Shown here piece by piece: positions 26,401 to 34,126 of a stretch of 44,511 bases of DNA (position 1 is the first letter of the stretch; every line of letters starts with the position of its first letter). The notes beneath the pieces are model-generated. The model was not told the DNA's origin. It saw nothing but the letters and a program-made list of their open reading frames with translations, and made no database searches. The position numbers and the translations under genes are program-made. Source of the stretch: Opitutales bacterium (GTDB lineage: Bacteria > Verrucomicrobiota > Verrucomicrobiia > Opitutales > T3Sed10-336); NCBI GenBank assembly GCA_007130045.1, contig SLTG01000089.1, positions 1 to 44,511 on the forward strand, in the 5' to 3' direction.

Positions 26401-26870
26401 ACTCCGATGTCAGCGTCCTGCCCACGGCGTCATTCTTCTACGGGCTGCAGCCGGGCGAGGAGATTTCCGTCGATATCCAGGAGGGGAAGACGCTTTTCAT
26501 CAAGCTCCTGCACGTGGGAGACGTGAACGACAAGGGTTTCCGGATTATCACATTCGAACTTAACGGAAAGCCGCGGGAAACAGCTATTCAGGACAAGTCG
26601 GTCAAGGCGGCGGAGCAACCCCGCGACACAGCCGATCCCGCCGATCCCGCCCAAGTGGGCGCTCCGATCCCGGGAATGGTCACCAGCATTTCCGTATCCG
26701 TCGGCCAAAAGGTTTCGAAGGGGGACAAACTGCTTGCACTCGAAGCGATGAAAATGCAGACGACCGTCTACGCTCTGTGCGATGGTGTCGTTGGCGAGCT
26801 GCTGGTCGGCGTTGGCGATTCGGTTGACAGCAAGGATCTTCTTGTCCGGCTTCGTACAAAAACTGGGTAA
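23421..26870 (+). CDS. pyc: Pyruvate carboxylase, single-chain
   Basis: The 1149-residue biotin enzyme converts pyruvate, bicarbonate and ATP to oxaloacetate. Domains in order: biotin carboxylase (residues about 1-450; HPGYGFLAENAEF, GGGGRGMRVV, HERDCSVQRRHQK, FFIEMNPRIQVEHTVTE); carboxyltransferase (about 530-810; TDTSLRDAHQSLFAARMRT, the metal site HFHTHDSSGI, and AIKDMAGLCKP with the carbamylated-type Lys); PYC_OADA linker (VTPSSKVVGDMAMFL); and C-terminal biotinyl carrier with EAMKMQ, biotin Lys 1111. Length is typical of the alpha4 form. It supplies the TCA cycle and gluconeogenesis. The start ATG agrees with the family N-terminus MKKLLVANRSEIAIRVFRAA. No defects are seen. Confidence 0.97.
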   Translation: MKKLLVANRSEIAIRVFRAANELGLRTVAVYAEEDRFGDHRFKADEAYLIGRGKGPVGAYLDIEGIIDLAREKEVDMIHPGYGFLAENAEFARACEDAGITFIGPRSELLARMGDKTIAREVAAKAGVPVLPGTRNAIKDPGVAARTARKIGFPLIVKAAFGGGGRGMRVVDREKDLMKLLGEAQGEAERAFGNPAVFLERYIRRAKHLEVQIVGDKKGNLVHLHERDCSVQRRHQKVVEIAPSVAVPDDIRREMCEAAVRVGREVGYDNAGTVEFLLDCDTGEWFFIEMNPRIQVEHTVTEMITDLDIVRAQIEVAQGFSLHGSRVGLPRQEEIPRIGFAVQCRITTEDPENKFVPDYGKILNYRSAAGFGIRLDGAMGHTGSVITPFYDSLLVKVTAFGPNFEVALQRMDRALREFRIRGVKTNIPFLENVIHDKVFRSGQATTTLIDYTPELFRFSPRRDRATRILNFLGDRIVNGNPHVKGYKPKEPIAGPVPPACDRKVKPPSGTRNYLKKHGPKKFAEWTAQQKRLLLTDTSLRDAHQSLFAARMRTFDMLAAADAIARRVPGLYSLEMWGGATFDTSMRFLREDPYERLRLLREKIPNICFQMLLRGANGVGYTNYPDNVVTGFVKHAAEAGMDIFRIFDSLNYLPNLKVAMDAVLNKTDSVCEAAICYSGDILDPDRQKYSLKYYVNLGKELEKRGAHVLAIKDMAGLCKPYAATKLVNTLKQEIGIPIHFHTHDSSGIAAASVLRACDAGVDIADAAIASLSGSTSQPNLNSIVAALKNTPRDTGIDLPGLNEFTYYWEDVREIYAPFDTSPPFGSAEVYYHEMPGGQYTNLREQAESMGLGKRWHEIVRYYREVNDLFGDIVKVTPSSKVVGDMAMFLITRGIEPGDVINLEPGTSFPESVVDMFSGGLGQSPGGWPKKLRKVILGKRKAVKGRPGAGKPALNFKKEQESLEKKLKRKVTEDEFFCHLMYPRVFEEFDAFRQEYSDVSVLPTASFFYGLQPGEEISVDIQEGKTLFIKLLHVGDVNDKGFRIITFELNGKPRETAIQDKSVKAAEQPRDTADPADPAQVGAPIPGMVTSISVSVGQKVSKGDKLLALEAMKMQTTVYALCDGVVGELLVGVGDSVDSKDLLVRLRTKTG

Positions 26871-27002
26871 TTTTCTCCAATAGGAGGAAAGTTCGGGTAA
26901 AACAGGGGGAATTTCATGGTTGGCATGAAACTAGCTCATACTCGTCGTCGTGCTCTACCGCACAACACAGTCATGATTACAAAACCTACTGTAACAAACA
27001 CT

Positions 27003-27710
27003 ATGAACAAACGTATATTGAAAACGATGGCGGCTTTGATTGCTTTGAGCGGAAGCTCCGCCGCTTACGCTCAAGTAACCCCCGAAGACATTTCGGTGGA
27101 AACGGACTTCGCCTTTGAGTCGGAGTATTCATTCCGCGGTGCGAAACTCGGTGGACCGAGTCTTCAGCCGGGGATGGAAATCGGGATTCTCGATGGTTAC
27201 ATCGGAACCTGGATGTCCATGCCGCTGAACAGGACTCGGACACCGCCTGAAGGCAACGAGGTGGACTTTTACGGCGGCTGGGCGTTTCCGCTCGGAGAAA
27301 TGGTCGAACTGGATGTCGGGTATACCTACTACTGGTTTCCGGAGGACGGAGGCAGTGAACGGGAGCCGTACATCGGGGTCGCGTTTGATGTCGACTTCGA
27401 CCCGGCATTTTACGTGTTCTACGAGACTGAGGGAGAGATCCTGACCTTCGAAGGTTCGGTCGGATACGGTTACGATCTCGGTGAGGTTGGTTTCGATGGG
27501 TACGGTCTGGATCTCGGCGCTTATGCCGGGTATGTCACCAACGGCGACGATTATTTCTACTACGGGTTGACCGCCGACGTCGTTTACGACTTGAATGAAG
27601 CCGCGTCGTTCTCATTCGGGGTTCGTTTCGCTGGAAACAGTGATGACGGTGTGGTCGATGGGCCGCAGCAACAGCTCTGGTGGGGAACCGCGGTCAGTTT
27701 GGCTTACTGA
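27003..27710 (+). CDS. TorF-like putative porin / outer membrane beta-barrel
   Basis: The 235-residue protein starts MNKRILKTMAALIALSGSSA with cleavage after AYAQ. The mature protein alternates aromatic and polar residues in about ten amphipathic strands (FAFESEYSFRGAKLGG, VDFYGGWAFPLGEMVELDVG, YTYYWFPEDGG, YFYYGLTADVVYDL) and ends LWWGTAVSLAY with a C-terminal aromatic. The SEYSFRG start fits the TorF (Gcw_chp) family of small outer membrane proteins. The frame is open from ATG 26916, which has a well-placed AGGGGGA site, so the start could be 29 codons earlier, giving an unusual long leader. A strong palindrome lies 36 bp after the stop. Confidence 0.75.
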   Translation: MNKRILKTMAALIALSGSSAAYAQVTPEDISVETDFAFESEYSFRGAKLGGPSLQPGMEIGILDGYIGTWMSMPLNRTRTPPEGNEVDFYGGWAFPLGEMVELDVGYTYYWFPEDGGSEREPYIGVAFDVDFDPAFYVFYETEGEILTFEGSVGYGYDLGEVGFDGYGLDLGAYAGYVTNGDDYFYYGLTADVVYDLNEAASFSFGVRFAGNSDDGVVDGPQQQLWWGTAVSLAY

Positions 27711-27745
27711 TATTCCGTCCGTCTTCCCATATCAAAATGCGAGAA

Positions 27746-27777
27746 CGCCATCATGCCTTGGCCAAGGCATGATGGCG
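27746..27777. terminator. 32-bp perfect palindrome, likely transcription terminator
   Basis: The two 16-nt halves, CGCCATCATGCCTTGG and its exact complement, are joined without a spacer; as RNA this gives a 14-bp stem with a GGCC loop. It follows the porin-like gene by 36 bp. There is no T-run on the right, so if it terminates transcription it is not the classic type. It could also be a protein-binding site or a bidirectional end shared with the convergent DUF1593 gene at 27878. Confidence 0.6.
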
Positions 27778-27877
27778 ACTCCATTCATGGGACCATGCAC
27801 ATTCGGAGCAGATCGGAATTTGCGCGGTGCATGAGGTTTTTAGAAAAATAGCCTGTTATCCAATTCTCATACCCCGA

Positions 27878-29317
27878 TTAATAATTTGTTACAATTACCA
27901 CCATTCGCCGATAAGTAACCAACGGCACAATTTTACTGTCATCCATAACCTCCAGGATGATATGCAGATCTTTACACGCAGCGTCTTTTGGAATTTTCAA
28001 CGAGGTTTTTACCGATGTTGGGTTATCGATCGACAACGGTTTGTTATATGGCCTTACACCTGCTTCTGAATATACCCACCAATAATATGACAAGTTATCA
28101 TCATCCGGGTCATTCGACCCTGTGGCATCCAAGTAGATGGACTCGTCGTAATTGGATTTAACTTTGACGATATTATTCGTAGTGTCTCCATTCAACACCG
28201 CTATTGGGTGGTGATTTGCATTCTGGTAAGGTTCAACGCACCAATCCATTCTGGCTTTAAAGTCGTTCCACATGGCATTTCGCCATCTCCAAACCGGCGT
28301 ATAAACATCCTCATAGGTTTTTCCATCGGCGGCGTTAACCCACTTGTCAATAATATCATCTCCATCGGTGTAAGCATGAAAAGGGGAATACTGCTTTTCG
28401 TCTGCATGAATTATCGAAAATCCAGAAAGGGGGTTGAGAGCTTTCCTCGCAGTATAGCGTCCACTCCAGCCTCCCCAAGAAGGTTGGGAAATGTCTGACA
28501 ACCCCGGATTGATTAAACCCGCCCACGGTATTTCGCCGCCACCGCCAATAAAATGGAACTCTCCGGCGACTTTTCTATCTGGATAAAGTTCGCCCAAAGC
28601 ACCATGATTGGTTTGAATATTTTCTTTCGCCCACTGATGCTGCCCCAAAGGACTGTATTCGTATGGCTTCCAGCAATGAGGCCCAAGGTTGTCGTTCGTG
28701 GGACCGCCATAAGCGCGATTCTGATACCTGCCGCGTATATAAAATATATCGGGAAACTCATGACATATCCATGCACCGCACTCGTCTTGACCGGAATTGT
28801 CATACACCCTGATTTTCGAAAGGAAAGCATCCATTTGTGCTTTTGTATGATTTTCTCTGTAGTCGAAAAGAGTTTGCGCAAGCGTGTTCATGCCTCCGTT
28901 GGACAGTATATACAATGGACGATGATCGTCTTTCAATACAGCATCAATCATTAGCTTTGATCCTTGGGAAGATCGTCCAACGCCAACATCCTTCATGCCA
29001 TTATCCTCTTGTCCGCTTGCGACAATGCTTCGCAAGTATTCCGGCTGCTTCCATCCGGTTGCGTGTTTCATCAAATTCGGATATACTTTTTCGTAAGCAT
29101 CGATAATCAAATGAAACAATTCCGGCATCAACACCTTAACCGTATCCGGTGGGTCAGGTCTGAAATATCGACCTGAAACCGCAATTAATCCTTCTAAATC
29201 GAATTCGTTCGAGCACATAAGCAAATGTACGATTTGCTGCTCGTCATCGGGGTCGTGGCCGATATCGGCCATAACAATAAGTCGGACTTTATTCGTTTGT
29301 CTGGTTGTTTGTTGCAT
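27878..29317 (-). CDS. DUF1593/Sde182-type nucleoside hydrolase-like protein, no signal peptide
   Basis: The 479-residue protein is homologous along its whole length to the one at 12738-14246. Shared blocks are VRLIVMADIGHDPDDEQQIV, MCSNEFDLEGLIAVSGRYFR, PELFHLIIDAYEKVYPNL, SQPSWGGWSGRYTARKALNP and VWRWRNAMWNDFKARMDWC, plus the Ig-like end GSNDPDDDNLSYYWWVYSEA. It starts MQQTTRQTNKVRLIV without a signal peptide, so it should be cytoplasmic or lack its leader. Base composition is AT-rich compared with most of the window, suggesting transfer. It lies 160 bp downstream of the glycoside-hydrolase-like gene on the same strand; the pair is probably a unit for glycan breakdown. Confidence 0.88.
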   Translation of the reverse strand: MQQTTRQTNKVRLIVMADIGHDPDDEQQIVHLLMCSNEFDLEGLIAVSGRYFRPDPPDTVKVLMPELFHLIIDAYEKVYPNLMKHATGWKQPEYLRSIVASGQEDNGMKDVGVGRSSQGSKLMIDAVLKDDHRPLYILSNGGMNTLAQTLFDYRENHTKAQMDAFLSKIRVYDNSGQDECGAWICHEFPDIFYIRGRYQNRAYGGPTNDNLGPHCWKPYEYSPLGQHQWAKENIQTNHGALGELYPDRKVAGEFHFIGGGGEIPWAGLINPGLSDISQPSWGGWSGRYTARKALNPLSGFSIIHADEKQYSPFHAYTDGDDIIDKWVNAADGKTYEDVYTPVWRWRNAMWNDFKARMDWCVEPYQNANHHPIAVLNGDTTNNIVKVKSNYDESIYLDATGSNDPDDDNLSYYWWVYSEAGVRPYNKPLSIDNPTSVKTSLKIPKDAACKDLHIILEVMDDSKIVPLVTYRRMVVIVTNY

Positions 29318-29476
29318 AAATACGGAACGTAAAAAGAATGAATAAGGAATTCAGCTCTATATTTTGAAATAAATTTATTTATGATTGTAAACTGCAAAAT
29401 ATGAGACGCTATAAATATTCAAAACATCGTGGAAACAAAAAACCTGAAAGCACTTTAGAAGGACGCCTTTGCGATT

Positions 29477-31660
29477 TCAGGGTTCCATCTGATCATTCGT
29501 GACATCGTCAATTGAAGCCGACTGTCCGCCAAGTCTTACATACTCATCCAGCACGTCTGCGTCCAGCATTCTCCAGTCGGTGATGGGCCTGGTCCGTTGT
29601 AAATCCTGGCCGGTGTACATTTCGTTCATCAGCGAACGGTATTTAGCCCAATAAACACAGGCTTTAGCCAGTGCGTTTCTTGCCGGATCAATCCGGGACG
29701 CGGCTTTATAGGTTGCTCCTCTGGTCTTTTCGGCAAAGTATAAGCCTAAATACAGCATGGCGAGAATGTTCCCGATATTTGTCCCGGACTCCGTATTTAA
29801 ATCCGGGTTTTGATTGGCCATTATATTCAAGGCTTGTTTGGCGTGTGATTCAATTTCATCGGCAATCCGATAGGAGGATTTTTTGTCCCCGCAATTATTC
29901 TTCGCACTGTGAGCAATGCTGCACAAATCGGATCCGGGAGGCGGGACTGCCTCCGCCATCCTGCCAATAGTTATGAAACCATACCTTCTGGACATACAGG
30001 CTTCCGGATACCACAGGTAGTCGGATATAAAAGTTCCCTGAATCAGCTCGGTAAATAACGGAATTCCCTTAGAGGCATAACTCCATGCTTCAAACAGGGA
30101 TTTCGAGTCACATTCCGGATAGCGGTCTTGCAGGATATCCTGGAAATAATCATTCCGTAGTTGCGGGTTATAGGCAAGCCGGCCCCACAACATCCAGGTG
30201 TACCAGGTGCGCTGCATATCCAATTTTTTTTGCCCCCAATCCGCCTTACTGGAAAAAACATAGGTTGGTGTGTAGCCATCAGAACCAATGACAAATCCCC
30301 GGATGGCACGTTCTTTCTCTGGCAATGCGGCCAAATAACGCTTAACAAAGCCGGGATCACCCCAATGAAGATAATAAAACGAATCATTCCGCAGCTCAAC
30401 CCATGTTTTTAGATTCAGCTCCAGAAGTTGTGCCGGGACATCTCCTTGACGGGTCCGAATCCAATCGGGGGTCGTGGTTGAATAAATATGTGCGACGGCA
30501 TATTTAAACGAAAAATCGAAACGAACATTAGGCAAGTCGCGGAGCGGGCGAAAATCAGCAGCTACCTCGGCACCGCCGGCGGCGTGATAACGGTGTACAA
30601 ATACAATTTGCCGCTCCGGATGCATCTTGGCATAATCGAAAAGACCCCGGCCGTAGGTTGACCAGGTCCATCGCGCCTTTTCTTCGTCGCTGATGTCTCC
30701 CATGTTTTCTCCGGCTCCAACGCCAAAACCGCTCAAGTCCGGATATGTCTCAAACAAACGGGTCATACACTTACGCATGTATGCGATCGTATTCGGGTTG
30801 TGCGGATCATTATCGATCCCGTATTTGCCTGCGGCACCGTAAGTGTATATGTTCCAGGTATAGATGTGGAATTCGAACCCCCGGTTTTTGGCCATGACCA
30901 TGACTTTTTTCCAGAATTCGATTTTTTCATTTATCGACAGGCTTTTGGAAAAGCCATTGAATCCTTCCACATTTTCAATCGCAACATCCGGATATTCGGG
31001 CATTGTGATCATGGAGGTAAACGGATGAAGTGTCCATATTGAGAAGACATTGTACCTGTGCCACGCCAGTTCATCAAACATGGTGCGCCAGAAATCGATA
31101 TCCCAAATATGTTGAATGGCATTTCTTGTCGATTTACCGCGATAGTCGTCGGTACTAAACCCACTGCCATAATATGTCGGGCTGCGTTTATCAAACGGGA
31201 GGTTGAATTTAACGCCCCGGTGCGGGATATCGGGTGATTGTTCTTCATCGATGGAGTTTGTCGTGCCATACAGGTTAATGCTTTCAGCCAGTTGCAATCC
31301 GCCATACATTGCCCCGTTGACATCGCCACCTATAACAAAGTATGAAGTTCTTTTATGATTGGTCGTACGTATTGCAAACGATTGTTCAACCGAATCATTT
31401 ACAGGCTGGCCTCCTTCTTCCCTCAAACGATCAAGCGATTCTTGATCGGTCTTTAGAGTGATCACGACTTTTTTGTTGGGATAATCACGCGATAATTCGT
31501 TAATATCATAAAGTTCAACGCGGCATCCTTTTGATTCAAACGCCGTTTTATTTTCGTTGGCGGCAAATTCATGCTGACTGATTTTTGTATCTCGGAATAT
31601 TCCTATTGTCTCTGTATTTGGTGATTTGAGGGACATAATGGAGGATGCGCGGTAAATCAT
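29477..31660 (-). CDS. Glycoside-hydrolase-like protein (GH20/GH67-type N-terminal domain, TIM barrel)
   Basis: The protein has about 727 residues. Residues 10-150 look like the alpha/beta domain preceding GH20, GH67 and GH84 barrels (KRTSYFVIGGDVNGAMYGGL then QLAESI, the typical switch into the barrel). DIPHRGVKFNLPFDKRSPTY opens the barrel. WRTMFDELAWHRYNVFSIWT and FEFHIYTWNIYTYGAAGKYG follow, and ETYPDLSGFGVGAGENMG carries a Glu where alpha-glucuronidase-like barrels have a catalytic acid. The C-terminal 200 residues are helical. The substrate is unknown; alpha-glucuronidase or hexosaminidase activity is possible. The GTG at 31786 would add 42 unlikely residues; ATG 31660 or 31636 seems better. 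The DNA is AT-rich. There is no clear signal peptide. Confidence 0.65.
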   Translation of the reverse strand: MIYRASSIMSLKSPNTETIGIFRDTKISQHEFAANENKTAFESKGCRVELYDINELSRDYPNKKVVITLKTDQESLDRLREEGGQPVNDSVEQSFAIRTTNHKRTSYFVIGGDVNGAMYGGLQLAESINLYGTTNSIDEEQSPDIPHRGVKFNLPFDKRSPTYYGSGFSTDDYRGKSTRNAIQHIWDIDFWRTMFDELAWHRYNVFSIWTLHPFTSMITMPEYPDVAIENVEGFNGFSKSLSINEKIEFWKKVMVMAKNRGFEFHIYTWNIYTYGAAGKYGIDNDPHNPNTIAYMRKCMTRLFETYPDLSGFGVGAGENMGDISDEEKARWTWSTYGRGLFDYAKMHPERQIVFVHRYHAAGGAEVAADFRPLRDLPNVRFDFSFKYAVAHIYSTTTPDWIRTRQGDVPAQLLELNLKTWVELRNDSFYYLHWGDPGFVKRYLAALPEKERAIRGFVIGSDGYTPTYVFSSKADWGQKKLDMQRTWYTWMLWGRLAYNPQLRNDYFQDILQDRYPECDSKSLFEAWSYASKGIPLFTELIQGTFISDYLWYPEACMSRRYGFITIGRMAEAVPPPGSDLCSIAHSAKNNCGDKKSSYRIADEIESHAKQALNIMANQNPDLNTESGTNIGNILAMLYLGLYFAEKTRGATYKAASRIDPARNALAKACVYWAKYRSLMNEMYTGQDLQRTRPITDWRMLDADVLDEYVRLGGQSASIDDVTNDQMEP

Positions 31661-31786
31661 AGCCCAAAATAATTGCTTATCCAGAAAGTTGATCAGTTGA
31701 GTAACATTAATGTGCTCACTCCAAGGCTTCACAAGCGTGTACCGGATCTTGCGGATATTGCAAATTATTACCGTAAAACGGGCCAC

Positions 31787-32088
31787 TGCCTTGATTGGAG
31801 GGCGCTGGACTGAATGGTATTCCTCCGTCGTGGTGTGACCGGCGAGTCACCGGGAAAACAGGGGGTTCCCGAATTTCCCAAGGAGTGGATCGTTCTTCAC
31901 GTCGGGGCTGATCCCCAGGACCGATTGAGGTGATAACGGGGGCGTGGGCGATGTGCGGTATATAATCGGGAAGCCTTTCGGAAACCGTAGGAACACCGAA
32001 GGAACATCCCTGTCAGCACCGAAGGAACATCCCTGTCAGAGGACGGAATGCGCAAAAAGGCGGGAATCGGCAAGAGAGAGGTGATGAT
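31787..32088. other. Intergenic region with tandem 23-bp repeat
   Basis: No gene is seen. The notable feature is a perfect tandem duplication: CACCGAAGGAACATCCCTGT plus CAG at 31994-32016 is repeated without a gap at 32017-32039, 50 bp before the next start. A ribosome-site-like GAGAGAGG at 32073-32080 precedes the ATG at 32089. Confidence 0.5.
31994..32039. repeat. Perfect tandem direct repeat, 2 x 23 bp
   Basis: Copies 31994-32016 and 32017-32039 are identical. They may reflect a recent slip duplication or a pair of binding sites in the leader of the following gene. A partial third copy (GTAGGAACA at about 31987-31995) precedes them. Confidence 0.8.
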
Positions 32089-32739
32089 ATGACGTATGGA
32101 GATGTGAACGGAAACTTACCCCGGTTGGATATTGAAAAAGTCAAAGGTATCGAGCGGAAGACCGGTTTTGGGTCTGGACGCCGCTTTACTTCCGGAATGC
32201 TGGGAGCAGCGCTTTTTTCGGTTGCTTTCCTGGCGGGCGCGGTTCTTGCCGGTAAAGAAGGTTTGGTGAATAATTCGCCGTTCATTCCCGCGGACTTTGA
32301 AGACGCGGACGAGAACGTACAGGAAGAGGAACCCGAACCCGAGCCGGTACCGCAGGACGACTCCCTGGACGATCTTGAGTTGAGGGGAATAACGGTCGTT
32401 GACGGCGAACCCCGGTTCAGCCTGTACGACCCGGAGCAGGAGTTCAGCTTGTGGTTAGGCGAAGATGAAGCTGACGGGGAGTACACTGTTGTCGGCTACG
32501 AGAATTTGGAGGAGAGCGTTCGGGTCAGGCGTGGGGACAGGGAGCGGTCGATCGTTCTGAACGAAGTCGGCGTCGGCGAGTTTTCGGCGGACGAGATTGA
32601 ACGCCAGGCGGAGGCTCGGCAGGCGCAGGTGCAGGGCGATGCCGAAAGCGAAGAGGCGGAATCCGCCGAACGCCTCCGGGAGGCGGCGGAGGAACTCCGG
32701 CGGCGTCGCGCTATACGCCGTGCCGAAGACGACGAGTGA
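32089..32739 (+). CDS. Acidic bitopic membrane protein, weakly GspC/PilP-like
   Basis: The 216-residue protein has a short cytoplasmic N-terminus, one membrane helix (MLGAALFSVAFLAGAVLAG, about residues 37-55) and an acidic linker (ENVQEEEPEPEPVPQDD). A small beta-rich segment follows: LELRGITVVDGEPRFSLYDP, FSLWLGEDEADGEYTVVGY and VRVRRGDRERSIVLNEVGVG. The C-terminal charged helix is ERQAEARQAQVQGDAESEEA. The beta segment (L-x-GI-x-V-x-G-x-P...G-x-x-x-x-x-Y-x-V) recalls the homology-region domain of type II secretion/pilus inner membrane proteins GspC/PilP. No secretion genes are nearby, so I treat this as a resemblance only. It stands alone ahead of dprA. Confidence 0.6.
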   Translation: MTYGDVNGNLPRLDIEKVKGIERKTGFGSGRRFTSGMLGAALFSVAFLAGAVLAGKEGLVNNSPFIPADFEDADENVQEEEPEPEPVPQDDSLDDLELRGITVVDGEPRFSLYDPEQEFSLWLGEDEADGEYTVVGYENLEESVRVRRGDRERSIVLNEVGVGEFSADEIERQAEARQAQVQGDAESEEAESAERLREAAEELRRRRAIRRAEDDE

Positions 32740-32869
32740 CCGCGCGCGTCGGTTCCGGACGGTGGATGATTGTCCCCGAACCGGGCGGAGTGCGGGATGA
32801 ATATTTTGTTCCGGCCGTATCGACGCTTGCATTTCCTCACTACCGTCACATTCTGCGGGGAAGTTGTTT

Positions 32870-33997
32870 ATGTCCCGAACTTCCCAGGTTACCGAGCGCC
32901 AGGCCCTTTTGATCCTCAATGCCCTTCCCGAGGTCGGGCCGGTGACGTTGCGTCGCCTGATGGATGCGTTTGAAGGCGATCCGCGGCGAATCCTTGCCGC
33001 TCCGGCCTCGGAATTGAAACGGGTTCAAGGGGTGGGCGACACGGTGGCGAATGTCCTGAAGAACTGGTGCGATCTCGTTTCGCCCGAGAAGGAGGAGTCG
33101 CAGTTGAAGAAAGCGGGCGCGCGCTTCGTCACGTTCAAGGACGAGGACTATCCGCCGCTGCTGAAGGAGATCTACGACCCGCCTATCGGGTTGTACTGGA
33201 AGGGAGGCCGGATCGCCGAGCGGTGTATTGCGATGGTGGGGACGCGTCGTCCCACGTTGTACGGTCAGACGATTGCCCGAAAGCTCGCGGCGAATCTTAC
33301 CCGGTGCGGATTTTGCGTGGTGAGCGGGCTCGCCCGGGGAATCGATACGGCGGCGCACGAAGGGGCTCTGTCAGCGGGTGGAAAGACGATCGCGGTCCTC
33401 GGCTGCGGCCTCGATATTATTTATCCGGCGGAGAACCTCGACCTGTACCGTCGGATTGCGGGCGAAGGGGCGGTGGTTAGCGAGTTTCCATTTGGGCGAC
33501 GGGCGGACCGGCAGAGTTTTCCGATGCGGAACCGGGTCGTTGCCGGCATTTGCGACGGATTGATCGTCGTGGAGTCGGCTGTGAACGGGGGCTCGATGAT
33601 CACCGCCCGTTTCGCGGCCGAACAGGGACGCACGGTGCTCGCGGTTCCGGGGCGGGTGGACCAGGCATCGAGTCACGGGTGCCATCAGTTGATTCGTGAT
33701 GGAGCGGTGCTCGTGCAGGACGTCGATGAGGTGATGGAGGAATTCGCCTACCTCAAGGGCCTTCGACCTTCGGAAACGGAGGAGGGTAATGCCGGGGCTC
33801 AGGAGACTGTCGGGCCGGCATTATCGGACTTGGAATCCGCCGTGATGGATGTGCTTAAAGACGGAAGCATTCTGAACGCCGACGAAATTGCCCGGCAAAC
33901 GGGTCTGCCGGGCTCCACGCTCGCTTCCGCGCTGATGATGCTGGAGTTGAAGCGACTTCTCGCCAAGCGTGCGGATGGAACGTTCGAGGTGCGTTGA
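32870..33997 (+). CDS. dprA: DprA, DNA-processing protein
   Basis: The 375-residue protein loads RecA on incoming single-stranded DNA in natural transformation. An N-terminal helix-hairpin-helix/SAM-like region (residues 10-70; LNALPEVGPVTLRRLMDAF) is followed by the DprA Rossmann fold: AMVGTRRPTLYGQTIARKLA, VVSGLARGIDTAAHEGALSA, GKTIAVLGCGLDIIYPAEN, FPMRNRVVAGICDGLIVVES and GSMITARFAAEQGRTVLAVP. A winged-helix domain ends the protein (ILNADEIARQTGLPGSTLAS). The ATG is preceded by GGGGAAG; a TTG two codons earlier is not needed. DprA is widespread, so competence is not proven by it alone. Confidence 0.95.
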   Translation: MSRTSQVTERQALLILNALPEVGPVTLRRLMDAFEGDPRRILAAPASELKRVQGVGDTVANVLKNWCDLVSPEKEESQLKKAGARFVTFKDEDYPPLLKEIYDPPIGLYWKGGRIAERCIAMVGTRRPTLYGQTIARKLAANLTRCGFCVVSGLARGIDTAAHEGALSAGGKTIAVLGCGLDIIYPAENLDLYRRIAGEGAVVSEFPFGRRADRQSFPMRNRVVAGICDGLIVVESAVNGGSMITARFAAEQGRTVLAVPGRVDQASSHGCHQLIRDGAVLVQDVDEVMEEFAYLKGLRPSETEEGNAGAQETVGPALSDLESAVMDVLKDGSILNADEIARQTGLPGSTLASALMMLELKRLLAKRADGTFEVR

Positions 33998-34126
33998 ATC
34001 AGTGCGGGTTCCAACTCCGAGTCACAATTCGCGGCGACAATGGAGAATCAAAGATAGGTTTACGAGCGGTCATATCGGTTGCTGTTGCGTATGAGGGGAT
34101 TTTCGTCGAGAGTGCGTGCAACGCTT

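Noticed and set aside
29367-29380. AT-only 14-bp palindrome between the two AT-rich glycan genes
   Set aside because: Made only of A and T in an AT-rich spacer, so it is likely by chance.
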